Source: Dactylosporangium vinaceum
Lineage (GTDB): Bacteria; Actinomycetota; Actinomycetes; Mycobacteriales; Micromonosporaceae
Assembly: GCF_019904175.1 (NCBI RefSeq)
Contig: NZ_CP061913.1
Location: 124,001 to 188,000, forward strand
DNA: 64,000 nt
Direction of reading: 5' to 3'
Every line of letters starts with the position of its first letter. Position 1 is the stretch's first letter. The position numbers were made by a program, and so were the translations under genes. Shown piece after piece: positions 30,336 through 38,658 of the stretch. The notes beneath the pieces are model-generated. The model was not told where the DNA came from and did no database searches. It saw only the letters and a program-made list of their open reading frames with translations.

Positions 30336-31646
30336 TTATCGATGGCGGGGCGGCCGACGGTCGTTGGCCCGCTTCACGTGCTGGTCGTTGGCCTTCTTGG
30401 CGTAGGCCGCGGCCCGGACCGGCACACCGCTCGGCTGCCGGGCCCCGGTGACCTCGGCCAGCGCCGGGTCGCCCGCGCGGACGCGCAGCTCATTGGGTGT
30501 GACACCGGCCTTGGCCAGCAGCGCCGCCGCCATCCGCCGCTGCCGGGGCAGCACCAGCGAGACGACCGTGCCGGCGGCCCCGGCGCGCGCGGTGCGGCCG
30601 GCCCGGTGCAGGTAGTCCTTCTGGTCGCGCGGGAGGTCGACGTGTACGACGAGCGAGACATCGTCGATGTGGATTCCGCGGGCGGCCACGTCGGTCGCGA
30701 CGAGCACGTCGACGGTGCCCTCCCGGAACTCGGCAAGCGTGCGGGTGCGCACCCGCTGCGTCTTGCCGCCGTGCAGCGCGCCCGCGCGGACGCCGACCCG
30801 CGCGAACTGATCGACGAGCTCGTCGACGGCCAGCTGCGTCTTCACGAACAGGATCGTGCGGCCCTTGCGAGCGGCGATCGACGCGGCAATGGCGAACTTG
30901 TCGTGCGGCGGCACCAGCAGCACGTGGTGGTCCATCGACGTGACCGACGCCGTGGCCGGCTCGATCGAGTGCGTGACCGGGTCGACCAGGAACTGCTTGA
31001 CCAGGGCGTCGACGTCCTTGTCAAGGGTCGCGGAGAACAGCAGCCGCTGCCCCGCCGCGGGCGTCTGGCCCAGAATCTCGGTGACCTCGGGCAGGAAGCC
31101 CATGTCGGCCATCTGGTCGGCCTCGTCCAGGACGGTGATCTCGACCGCGTCGAGCCGGCACGCGCCCCGCTTGATCAGGTCACCCAGCCGGCCGGGCGTG
31201 GCCACCAGCACATCGACGCCCCGCTCCAAGGACCAGATCTGGCGGTCGTACGGCACTCCGCCCACGGCCGTCTTGGAGTAGAGCCCCAGCGACTTCGCCA
31301 GCGGGGTCAACGCGTCGTTGACCTGCATGGCCAGCTCCCGGGTCGGCACCAGGACCAGCGCCTTCGGGGCGTGCGGCTTCGACCGGCCGGAGGCGGCCAG
31401 ACGGGCCAGCAGCGGCAGCCCGAAGGCCAGCGTCTTGCCTGAACCGGTACGGCCACGCCCGAGCACGTCGCGCCCGGCGAGTGCGTCCGGGACGGTCGCC
31501 GACTGGATCGGGAACGGTTCGGTGATGCCCTCGTTCGCCAGGGCCCGGACGAGCTTGCCGGGCAGGCCGAGACCGGCGAAGCCGGGCTCTACGTGTTGGG
31601 GCGTTTCGAAGACTGAGGGGTACGTGCTCGGGTCAGCGAGGAGCAA
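30336..31646 (-). CDS. DEAD-box RNA helicase
   Basis: Helicase of 436 residues. Motif order: Q-motif (EPFPIQSATVPDALAG), Walker A GRTGSGKT, motif Ia PTRELA, LVATPGRL, DEAD in VLDEADQM, SAT, then in the second domain RTILFVKT, VLVATDVAARGIHIDD and HRAGRTARAG. A basic C-terminal tail (KKANDQHVKRANDRRPPRHR) is typical of RNA-binding extensions. The best available start is TTG 31646, with GGAAGG 11 bases upstream lying in one arm of a large inverted repeat. Members unwind structured RNA in ribosome assembly, RNA decay or cold stress. Confidence 0.93.
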   Translation of the reverse strand: MLLADPSTYPSVFETPQHVEPGFAGLGLPGKLVRALANEGITEPFPIQSATVPDALAGRDVLGRGRTGSGKTLAFGLPLLARLAASGRSKPHAPKALVLVPTRELAMQVNDALTPLAKSLGLYSKTAVGGVPYDRQIWSLERGVDVLVATPGRLGDLIKRGACRLDAVEITVLDEADQMADMGFLPEVTEILGQTPAAGQRLLFSATLDKDVDALVKQFLVDPVTHSIEPATASVTSMDHHVLLVPPHDKFAIAASIAARKGRTILFVKTQLAVDELVDQFARVGVRAGALHGGKTQRVRTRTLAEFREGTVDVLVATDVAARGIHIDDVSLVVHVDLPRDQKDYLHRAGRTARAGAAGTVVSLVLPRQRRMAAALLAKAGVTPNELRVRAGDPALAEVTGARQPSGVPVRAAAYAKKANDQHVKRANDRRPPRHR

Positions 31647-31653
31647 GGGAGCC

Positions 31654-31708
31654 GGGACCTTCCGATTGGAGAACGGTTAAGAGTATCCGATCGCAAAGGG
31701 AAGGTCCC
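31654..31708 (-). promoter_or_regulatory. 10-bp-arm inverted repeat in the DEAD-box helicase leader
   Basis: The arms GGGACCTTCC (31654-31663) and GGAAGGTCCC (31699-31708) are perfectly complementary around a 35-base loop. On the minus strand the helicase-proximal arm contains GGAAGG, the presumed Shine-Dalgarno. A TACTCT/GATACT -10-like element (31680-31687) lies in the loop. It could sequester the ribosome-binding site in read-through RNA, or be a protein-binding operator flanking the promoter. Confidence 0.5.
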
Positions 31709-31714
31709 AATCCG

Positions 31715-34700
31715 TTATTTCGCGCCTGGGATGTTACCGAAAACACTGTCGATGAAGCTGTGCGCGAGCGTGACGGCGAAGTAGCCGCCGACCAGCAGTA
31801 CCACCACCATCACCGAGATGATGATCATCACCCGGCGAGGGCCGTTCCGGCGAGGCGCCTCGTCGTCGTCATCCGACTCCACGGCGCCCTGACTCAGGAT
31901 GTGCCCGGTGAGGGACCCGGAGTTCTCGAGCGGACTGCCTCCGTCGGTGGCCGGAAGGGGCGTGGGGGGCACGCCGTCCTTCCCGCCGTACACGGTGCCG
32001 ACGGAGGGCCGCTCGTTGCGGGCCCACTTTCCGTAGCTGCTCTCAGGCTCGGCCTTGTCCTCGGGTTCGGTGCTCTCCGGGGACTCGGCCGGTTCTTCCT
32101 CGGCTAGTTCGCCCTCCTCGGGCGGCGGGTTGGCCGGGGGCTGCTGGTGCTCCGGCCCGTGCTGCGGGGGGTTGCCGCTTGACGGATACACGTTGCCCGG
32201 CCCGCGATTCGCCGGCGGGGGGTAACCGGGCGGATTCGGCCAATGCTGCGGTGGTACCTCATGTTCGTCGCTCTCCGTTCCAGGAGCACCCGGCGGCGCG
32301 GGCGGCGGCTGCCACGCGGGCGGCTGCCCCCAGCCCTGCGGCGGCTGTGGCGGTGCGGGCGGTGCGGACTGCGGCGCGTTCCAGCCCTGCTGGTATCCGG
32401 GCTGCTGCGGCGGCTGCCCGTACTGGGGCGGCTGCCACCCCGGCTGCTGCGGCGCGGGCGGCCCCGACTGCGGCGGGTTCCACCCCGGCTGCTGCGACGC
32501 GGGCGGTGCGGACTGCGGTGCGTTCCAGGCCGGCGGCTGCGGCGCGGGCGGTGCGGACTGGGGTGCGTTCCAGGCCGGCGGCTGCGGCGCGGGCGGTGCG
32601 GACTGGGGCGCGTTCCAGGCCGGCGGCTGCGGCGCCGGCGGTGCGGACTGCGGTGCGTTCCAGCCCGGCTGCTGCCAGCCCTGGGGCGGCGGCTGCGGGG
32701 GACGCCAGCCCGGCTGGCCCGGCTGCGGGGGCTGGCCCGGGTAGCCCGGCTGCCCGGGCGGCGGCTGCCAGCCCTGGACGGGCGGCTGCTGCGGCTGGCC
32801 GGGCGGGTTCCAGCCGCCGGGCTGCTGCGGAGGCTGGGGTGGCTGCGGAGGCTGCCAGCCGGGCTGCCCGGGCTGGGGCGGCGGCCCACCCTGCCACGAC
32901 TGCGGCTGGTTGGGCGGGGGCCCCCAGCTCTGCTGGCCCGGAGGCGGGGCGACGTAGCCGGGCCGGTTCCAGCCCTGCTGCACGTGCGGCGGCGGCCCCG
33001 ACTGGTCGCCGGGGTTGTCGTTGTGGCCCCACGGGTGCTCCGCGGACGGCGTCGTGTACGACGGCGCCTGGGGCGAGTCGGACCGCGGCTCGTCGGCGGG
33101 CTTGTCATCGGCGGGGAGCGGCGGGGGCTCCTCGGCGGCCAGGAACGGCGAGCTCGAGACCGGCGGCGGCGCGGCGCGGTACTGATCACTGCCGCCGAAC
33201 GGAGCGCCCGGGCTGGAGTCCGGGACACCGTACGCCGGTGCGCCGCCCGAGCCCGGCCCGAACGACGACGCCGGCTGCGAGTCGGGGATGCCGTAGGCCG
33301 GAGCCGCCGAGGCGGGCGCGTTGCTGCTGTCGCCGAACGAGGGCCCAGGCTGTGCGCTCGGCACGCCGTATGCGGGTGCTCCGGACGCCGGGGCGTCAGT
33401 GCCGCCGAACGACGGGCCGGGCTGTGCGCTCGGGACGCCGTATGCGGGTGCTCCGGACGCCGGGGCGTCGGTGGCGCCGAACGACGGGCCGGGCTGTGCA
33501 CTTGGAATGCCGTACGCCGGGGGTTCCGGAAGGGGCGGCGGGCCGAAGGTCGGGGGCGCGGGCGGTTCCGGAGGAGTCGGGAGGCCCGGGGCGCCCGGGT
33601 AGCCCTGCGCGCCGGGGTAGCCCTGAGCACCCGGGTAGCCCTGGGCACCCGGATATCCCTGCGCGCCCGGGTAGCCGGGTGCGCAGGGGAAGCCGGGTGC
33701 GCTCGGAGCGCCGGGGCTGCCCGGGATCGGCGGAGGGGTCGCGTAGCTCGGCGCGCCCGGCTCGCTCGGGAGGGGCGGAGGGGTCGCGTAGCTCGGAGCG
33801 CCGGGCTCGCTCGGGAGGGGCGGAGGGGTCGCGTAGCTCGGAGCGCCGGGCTCGCCCGGGAGGGGCGGAGGGGTCGGGTAGCTCGGGGCCTGCGGCTCGT
33901 CCGGGGCGCCCGGGGCGTGGAACGGGCCGGGCTGGAACGGGGCCGGGTTCGGGAACGGGGGCTGCGGGAACGGGCCCGGCTGGGGCGTGGGCTCCGGCTG
34001 GGGGATGGGGGCCGGCTCGGGCGCGGGTGGGTACGGCGTGGGGATGGGCTCCGGGGTCGGCGCCGGCGGGAACGGGGTGGGCTCCGGCTGCGGGACCGGC
34101 TCCGGGCTCGGGAACGGCGACGGGGCCGGGCCGGGGATCGGCTCGGCCGGCTCACCCTCGTCCGGGGCGTCGTGCTGGGGGGCCTCGGTGGCGGCACCGC
34201 CGCGGTACACGGTGGGGGTCGCGGACGCGCGGGCGGCCTGGGCGGCCTCCTCCGCGCTCACCGTGTGCAGGCCGGGCACGGACGCGCTGGCCCGAGCCCC
34301 GGCCACGGCGGCGCCGGCAACAGCTGCGCCACCCATCGCCGCCCCAGCCGCCGCCGCTCCAGCCGATCCGGCACCGGCGAACGGTGAGCCGAACTCGCCA
34401 CTGCCGGAACCGGCCGCTGCGGCACCCGACGCTCCAGCTCCGGCGAACGGCGAACCGAACTCGCCGCTACCGCCGCCGCTCCCGGAGTTGGCCGGGCCGG
34501 CTTCGGCGAACGGCGAACCGAACTCGCCGCTGCCACTGCCGGAGTTGGCTGCTCCAGCACCCGACGCTCCGGCTTCGGCGAACGGTGAGCCGAACTCGCC
34601 GCTGCCGCCGCCGTTGCCGGAGTTGGCCGGGCCGGCGTCGGCGAAGGGGGAGTCGGTGGACGGGCGGTCGGGAGTGCCGAGGCCGTCACTCGCCGGATCG

Positions 34701-36640
34701 CTGCCGTAGCCGGGGCGGTCGTCGGAGGCGCCGTCGGTGAACGGTGCACCGCCGGGCCGGTCGGCCGATGCGGCGGCCGGCTCCGGAACGGCGGGGACCT
34801 GCGGCGGGCGCTGGGCCGCGAACGGGTGGACGGCGGCCGGTGGCTCGCTCGTCGGGCCGAATGCGGGTGCCGGTGCCGGCTCGGCGGGCTGGCCCCAGGA
34901 GGAGGGCGCGGCCTGGCCGAATGCGGGGGCCGGGTCGCCGGGCGGGCTGTAGGCGGGTGGCTCGTAAGCCGCTGGTTCGAAAGCCGGCGGTTCGTACGCC
35001 GGCGGAGCGCTGCTGGGCTGGCCGGAGACCGGTGCCGGGTCGCTCGGCCGGCCGTAGGACGGCGCCGGTTCGGCGGGCCGGCCCCACGGCGGTGCGGCGT
35101 CCCGGGCCGGGGCCGGGTCGCTGAGGGGGTCGTAGGAGGGGGCCGGGTCGCTCGACGGCGGCTGGTCGGCCTGGGCGCCGAAGGGGGAGTACGGCGGGGG
35201 CTCCGGCGCGGCCGGCGGCTCCGGTGCCTTCCACGGCTTGGCGAAGGCGTCCCACGAGCTCTCCACCGGGGGCCGTGGGGCGCGCAGGCGGCTCGGCAGT
35301 GGCGGGGGCTCGTCGGCCGGCGGCGGGGTGGGGTCGGCGGCGGCGCTCGACGGCTGGTACGCCGGCGGCTCGTCCGAGGCGGCCGGCTGGCTGTAGGGCG
35401 ACGACTGGAGCGGTGCCGGCGCGTCGAGCTCGGACGGCCGGTAGGGCGCCGGCTCGTCGGATGCGGGCCGGCCGTACGACTGCGGCTGGAACAAGGGCGC
35501 GGGGGCGTCCAGCTCGGACGGCCGGTACGGCGCCGGCTCGTCGGCCGCGGCCGGCTGGCCATAGGTCGACGGTGGCGAGTACGGCGCGGGGGCGTCCAGT
35601 TCGGAGGGGGTGCTCGCGGCCGGCGCGTCCGAAGTGGACGACGGCCGGTCGATCGGGCCCGAGTCCGGGTCGTCGGCGGCCGAGGAGTACGTGCCCGCCC
35701 GGTAGACGCCCGCCTGGTATGTGCCGGCCCCGTGGCTCACCTCGCCGGCGTTCGGCTCGGGGGCGGCGATGCCGGCGACGGTTGCGCGGCCCCGCACCGG
35801 AGAGGCCGCGGAGGCCGGAGAGACCGGGTCGTCCGAGTGTGCGGCCGGGGGTGCCGTGACGGGCGCGGCCGCCAGCGAGGACGACGCCGGCGGGAACGGG
35901 GACTCCGCCGCGGCCGAGGCCGGGGAGTCCGAGATGTCGGAAGAGTCGAACTCGTGCGCGGGCGGGCCGAAGCCCTCCAGCGGCGCCGGGCTGAAAGGAG
36001 CGGCCAGGCCGTCCGAAGGCTCGTCGGCGGCCCGCGGCGGCGCGGGCGGCGGCGGGGTGGGGTCGGTCGGCGGCGGGCCGTAGACGCCGGGGGAGGGGTT
36101 GAGGTTCGGGAGCTGGAACGCCGGCGACTCGTCCACCGCCGACGCGATGATCTCGGAGTCGGGCTCCCGCGCGGGCGGGGTGAAGGCCGAGGAGAAAGGC
36201 GTGGAGGGCGGGGCCGGCGGCGCCACCGAGGCGACAGGCGACGGCGACGGCGGCGGAGCGGCGTCGGACGTGTCGGCGAACGCGGCCATCATCGCGGCCA
36301 GCTCCGGGTCGTCCTCGTCCTGGGCGGAGGAGGGCGCGGCGGCGTCGAAGGGGTTGCCACCCGGCCACAGCGCCCCGTCCACCGGCGTCGGCGGCAGCTC
36401 GAACGCCTGGTCCGGCAGCTGCTCGTCGGACGGTTCCGGCGGCAGCTCGGCGCCGACCGGGGGTGGTGGGGGCAGCGGCGGCAGGTCGGCGCCGTCCGCG
36501 TCGGTGTCCGGAGCCGAGGCCGGAGCCTGGGCGGCCGACGGTGCGCCGGTGGTGCTCGGCGCGGGTGGCGGATAGCCGTACGACGGGCCGCCGCCTGGCG
36601 CCTCGCCGCGTGTGCCGTCCCGCGTGTCCCGATCGTCCAT
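31715..36640 (-). CDS. Giant proline-rich single-pass membrane protein of unknown function
   Basis: Protein of 1641 residues from ATG 36640, chosen because GGAGG lies 5 bases upstream; an ATG four codons earlier lacks a site. Residues 1 to about 1590 are overwhelmingly Pro, Ala, Gly, Ser and Gln without a globular domain. One membrane helix (RVMIIISVMVVVLLVGGYFAV) lies about 40 residues from the C-terminus and leaves about 20 residues beyond it. The helix is preceded by the basic R-R-N-G-P-R-R, so the positive-inside rule puts the long region in the cytosol. Several tandem peptides are present: 15-residue WNAPQSAPPAPQPPA and SYATPPPLPSEPGAP units, a 24-residue YGVPSAQPGPSFG unit and a collagen-like GAQGYP run. 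A secreted NlpC/P60 hydrolase is encoded upstream. I do not recognise the family. Confidence 0.82.
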   Translation of the reverse strand: MDDRDTRDGTRGEAPGGGPSYGYPPPAPSTTGAPSAAQAPASAPDTDADGADLPPLPPPPPVGAELPPEPSDEQLPDQAFELPPTPVDGALWPGGNPFDAAAPSSAQDEDDPELAAMMAAFADTSDAAPPPSPSPVASVAPPAPPSTPFSSAFTPPAREPDSEIIASAVDESPAFQLPNLNPSPGVYGPPPTDPTPPPPAPPRAADEPSDGLAAPFSPAPLEGFGPPAHEFDSSDISDSPASAAAESPFPPASSSLAAAPVTAPPAAHSDDPVSPASAASPVRGRATVAGIAAPEPNAGEVSHGAGTYQAGVYRAGTYSSAADDPDSGPIDRPSSTSDAPAASTPSELDAPAPYSPPSTYGQPAAADEPAPYRPSELDAPAPLFQPQSYGRPASDEPAPYRPSELDAPAPLQSSPYSQPAASDEPPAYQPSSAAADPTPPPADEPPPLPSRLRAPRPPVESSWDAFAKPWKAPEPPAAPEPPPYSPFGAQADQPPSSDPAPSYDPLSDPAPARDAAPPWGRPAEPAPSYGRPSDPAPVSGQPSSAPPAYEPPAFEPAAYEPPAYSPPGDPAPAFGQAAPSSWGQPAEPAPAPAFGPTSEPPAAVHPFAAQRPPQVPAVPEPAAASADRPGGAPFTDGASDDRPGYGSDPASDGLGTPDRPSTDSPFADAGPANSGNGGGSGEFGSPFAEAGASGAGAANSGSGSGEFGSPFAEAGPANSGSGGGSGEFGSPFAGAGASGAAAAGSGSGEFGSPFAGAGSAGAAAAGAAMGGAAVAGAAVAGARASASVPGLHTVSAEEAAQAARASATPTVYRGGAATEAPQHDAPDEGEPAEPIPGPAPSPFPSPEPVPQPEPTPFPPAPTPEPIPTPYPPAPEPAPIPQPEPTPQPGPFPQPPFPNPAPFQPGPFHAPGAPDEPQAPSYPTPPPLPGEPGAPSYATPPPLPSEPGAPSYATPPPLPSEPGAPSYATPPPIPGSPGAPSAPGFPCAPGYPGAQGYPGAQGYPGAQGYPGAQGYPGAPGLPTPPEPPAPPTFGPPPLPEPPAYGIPSAQPGPSFGATDAPASGAPAYGVPSAQPGPSFGGTDAPASGAPAYGVPSAQPGPSFGDSSNAPASAAPAYGIPDSQPASSFGPGSGGAPAYGVPDSSPGAPFGGSDQYRAAPPPVSSSPFLAAEEPPPLPADDKPADEPRSDSPQAPSYTTPSAEHPWGHNDNPGDQSGPPPHVQQGWNRPGYVAPPPGQQSWGPPPNQPQSWQGGPPPQPGQPGWQPPQPPQPPQQPGGWNPPGQPQQPPVQGWQPPPGQPGYPGQPPQPGQPGWRPPQPPPQGWQQPGWNAPQSAPPAPQPPAWNAPQSAPPAPQPPAWNAPQSAPPAPQPPAWNAPQSAPPASQQPGWNPPQSGPPAPQQPGWQPPQYGQPPQQPGYQQGWNAPQSAPPAPPQPPQGWGQPPAWQPPPAPPGAPGTESDEHEVPPQHWPNPPGYPPPANRGPGNVYPSSGNPPQHGPEHQQPPANPPPEEGELAEEEPAESPESTEPEDKAEPESSYGKWARNERPSVGTVYGGKDGVPPTPLPATDGGSPLENSGSLTGHILSQGAVESDDDDEAPRRNGPRRVMIIISVMVVVLLVGGYFAVTLAHSFIDSVFGNIPGAK
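32450..33870 (-). repeat. Several short in-frame tandem repeats within the proline-rich gene
   Basis: Different periods follow one another: 45 bases (WNAPQSAPPAPQPPA, about 32495-32665), 72 bases (YGVPSAQPGPSFG units, about 33320-33500), 18 bases (GAQGYP, about 33595-33680) and 45 bases (SYATPPPLPSEPGAP, about 33725-33870). All keep the reading frame. Edges are approximate. Confidence 0.8.
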
Positions 36641-36863
36641 CGCTGCCTCCATGAACCGGTGCCCTCGACAGGCGTCATTGCGTGCCCGACGGGCTCCCCC
36701 GTCCGTCAGTCAACGCGTCCACGGTGCCACATCGAGTCACGCAGTGCTGGATCGGAGTCGGTCAGGTTTTGGATCACGGGGCGCAGTGAAGTGGTCACCG
36801 AACCGCGGCCCGGCCCGTCATCCGGTCAGCGCCCGATCGATCGCAGAAACCCGAACGAGCCGA
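36641..36863. other. Intergenic gap between NlpC/P60 and proline-rich genes
   Basis: The 223 bases between the hydrolase stop and the proline-rich gene's start show no coding frame and no convincing terminator with a T-run. The proline-rich gene's ribosome-binding site (GGAGG, 36645-36649) is the only element I can point to. Confidence 0.5.
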
Positions 36864-38489
36864 TCAGTTCCCCGCGGCGCTCGACGAGGTGCTGGCCTTC
36901 GTGCTGGCCCCCGACGACGAGGTCTTCACCGCGGCCGGCGCCGACGACGCCGCCTTCGACGCGCTCTTCGACGGCGACGGTGAGGTCGAGGTCACGGGCG
37001 GCGTGGAGGCCGACGGTGAGGCGCTCTTCGACGGCGACGGCGAGGTGGAGGTCGAAGGAGACGTCGAGGTCGAGGGTGAGGTCGAGGTGGACGGCGAGGT
37101 CGAGGTCGAGGCCGACGGGGAGGTGCTCGTCGGCGGCCTCGTGGTCGTGGTGGTGCCGCCCCCGCCCCCGGGGTTGACGATCGGCGGCAGCGCTGTCGCC
37201 CCGCCCGGACCCGGGATGGCGTCGAAGATCCGGGTCGCGCCGAAGAGCCGCGACCAGCGGACCTCGGCGATCTTGACCTTCTGGCCGCTCGTCGGCGCGT
37301 TGACCATCTTGCCGCCGCCGATGTAGATGCCCATGTGGTAGATCGTGCGCCAGTCGCTCATGTCGGTGGCGAAGTACACGAGGTCACCGGGCAGGAGCTG
37401 GTCGCCGGGGCTGTTGACGCTCGGGCGGATGGCGTGGGTGCCGTGGTACATGTCGGCGGCGACGCGCGGGACCCGGACGCCGACCTTGCCGTAGGCCCAG
37501 TAGGCCAGGCCGGAGCAGTCGAACGTGTCGGGGCCCTCGTCGCCCCAGACGTACCAGGAGACGTTGACCTTGCTCAGCGCGTAGTTGAGCGCCTGGATGG
37601 CCCGCGGGTCGGCCTTCATCCCGTTGATCGTCGGGTTGTCGGCCAGGTTGGGGCTCAGGGACTGCTCGGCCGCGTCCTGCTCGGCCTCCATCTGCAGGAC
37701 CAGGGCGTCGTTCTCCCAGCGCAGCTTGACGTAGGCCGCGTTCTGCGTCTGGAACTCGGTGTCGACGGGGGTGTACGCGTCCTGCGCCGACTGCATCGCC
37801 TGCTGCGCGGCCTGGAGCTCCTGCCGCGCGGCCGACTCGGCCTGCTGGGCCTTGAGCAGGTCGCGGGCCGCCTCCTCGCCGTTGGGCTGGCCGCCGAAGC
37901 CGGGCGCGAGCAGGCCGAAGCCGTGCAGGTCGTTGGCGTAACCGTCGAGCGGGCCGAGGCCCGTCGCGCGCTTGTACGCCTCGGCCGCGGCGTCGTCGGC
38001 CTTCTGCTTCTGCTCCTGGACCCGCTGCGTCGCCTCGCCGAGCTTGATCTCGGCGTCGGCTAGGGCGTTGCGGGCGGTGTCGACCTCGGTCGAGGCCTTG
38101 TTGCGTTTCTCACCGAGCTGGGCGACGGTCAGCTCGAGCGCTGTCAGCTCGGCCGCCTTGGGCCCGCGCTGGGTGGTGGTCGTGGCCGGCGGGGCGGTCG
38201 TCGCGCCGGAGTTCGGCAGTGTCAGCTCGCCCGAGGCGACCGGGCGGGAGCCGGTGTCGGGGATGTCACTGCTCGGGTCGGCGTAGGCGGGCCGGGCGAC
38301 GAGCGAGCACAGCAGGGTGCACACCACGAGGGCGGTGCCGACCGGCCCGCGCCGCAGACTGATCCGCGGCCGTCGCTGGACGGGAGCCGGAGCCGGCTCC
38401 ACCGCTGCCACAAAACCCGAGCTCTCGCCCGGGTACGCCGCCCTCAACACCAGGCCGCTCATCGCCACCGTCCCCAGTCGGTTAGCCAT
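36864..38489 (-). CDS. Secreted NlpC/P60 peptidoglycan hydrolase
   Basis: Protein of 541 residues. An unusually long N-terminal region of about 47 residues precedes the signal helix (VGTALVVCTLLCSLVARPAYA, cleavage likely after A-Y-A near residue 70). A helical coiled coil (about 108-280) is followed by the NlpC/P60 domain (about 295-425). Catalytic Cys325 lies in DTFDCSGLAYW and His385 in YHMGIYIG. The C-terminal 100 residues are Ser/Thr/Pro repeats (STSPSTSTSPS), a wall-spanning or glycosylated tail. This is the RipA-like layout of D,L-endopeptidases that separate daughter cells. The stop lies 223 bases before the proline-rich gene's start on the same strand. Confidence 0.92.
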   Translation of the reverse strand: MANRLGTVAMSGLVLRAAYPGESSGFVAAVEPAPAPVQRRPRISLRRGPVGTALVVCTLLCSLVARPAYADPSSDIPDTGSRPVASGELTLPNSGATTAPPATTTTQRGPKAAELTALELTVAQLGEKRNKASTEVDTARNALADAEIKLGEATQRVQEQKQKADDAAAEAYKRATGLGPLDGYANDLHGFGLLAPGFGGQPNGEEAARDLLKAQQAESAARQELQAAQQAMQSAQDAYTPVDTEFQTQNAAYVKLRWENDALVLQMEAEQDAAEQSLSPNLADNPTINGMKADPRAIQALNYALSKVNVSWYVWGDEGPDTFDCSGLAYWAYGKVGVRVPRVAADMYHGTHAIRPSVNSPGDQLLPGDLVYFATDMSDWRTIYHMGIYIGGGKMVNAPTSGQKVKIAEVRWSRLFGATRIFDAIPGPGGATALPPIVNPGGGGGTTTTTRPPTSTSPSASTSTSPSTSTSPSTSTSPSTSTSPSPSKSASPSASTPPVTSTSPSPSKSASKAASSAPAAVKTSSSGASTKASTSSSAAGN

Positions 38490-38646
38490 GCCAATGGTCG
38501 ATCGCTGCCGATCGATCAGTCGGTCTGCCGCCCGACCGTGTTTCCTGACACTTTTTCTTACCGCACGAAGGCAAGGTGCGTCGAGGGCTGATCAATGTCA
38601 CGTTCCTCGTTCGCAGGTGAATGCGGAGGGAACGACGGGGCCGACG

Positions 38647-38652
38647 TAGGCT
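38647..38652 (+). promoter_or_regulatory. -10 element of a likely leaderless mqnE transcript
   Basis: TAGGCT sits 6 bases before GTG 38659, with no Shine-Dalgarno in between. It is identical to the hexamers in front of mqnC, the Lrp gene and the DUF4229 gene. Confidence 0.6.
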
Positions 38653-38658
38653 GGCGGC

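Noticed and set aside
32179..34740. Long plus-strand frames opposite the proline-rich gene
   Set aside because: They are the complement of Pro/Ala/Gln codons and give Arg/Gly/Ala-rich strings without a start site or motif. The minus strand has a Shine-Dalgarno and a C-terminal membrane helix.
31715..36640. Type VII secretion (ESX) origin for the proline-rich protein
   Set aside because: No EccB/C/D/E, WXG100, PE/PPE or mycosin gene is in the neighbourhood, and proline richness alone is not evidence.
38490..38658. Possible c-di-AMP (ydaO-type) riboswitch upstream of the NlpC/P60 gene
   Set aside because: Such riboswitches often precede these genes in actinobacteria, but I do not see the conserved G-rich motifs on the minus strand of this 169-base gap.
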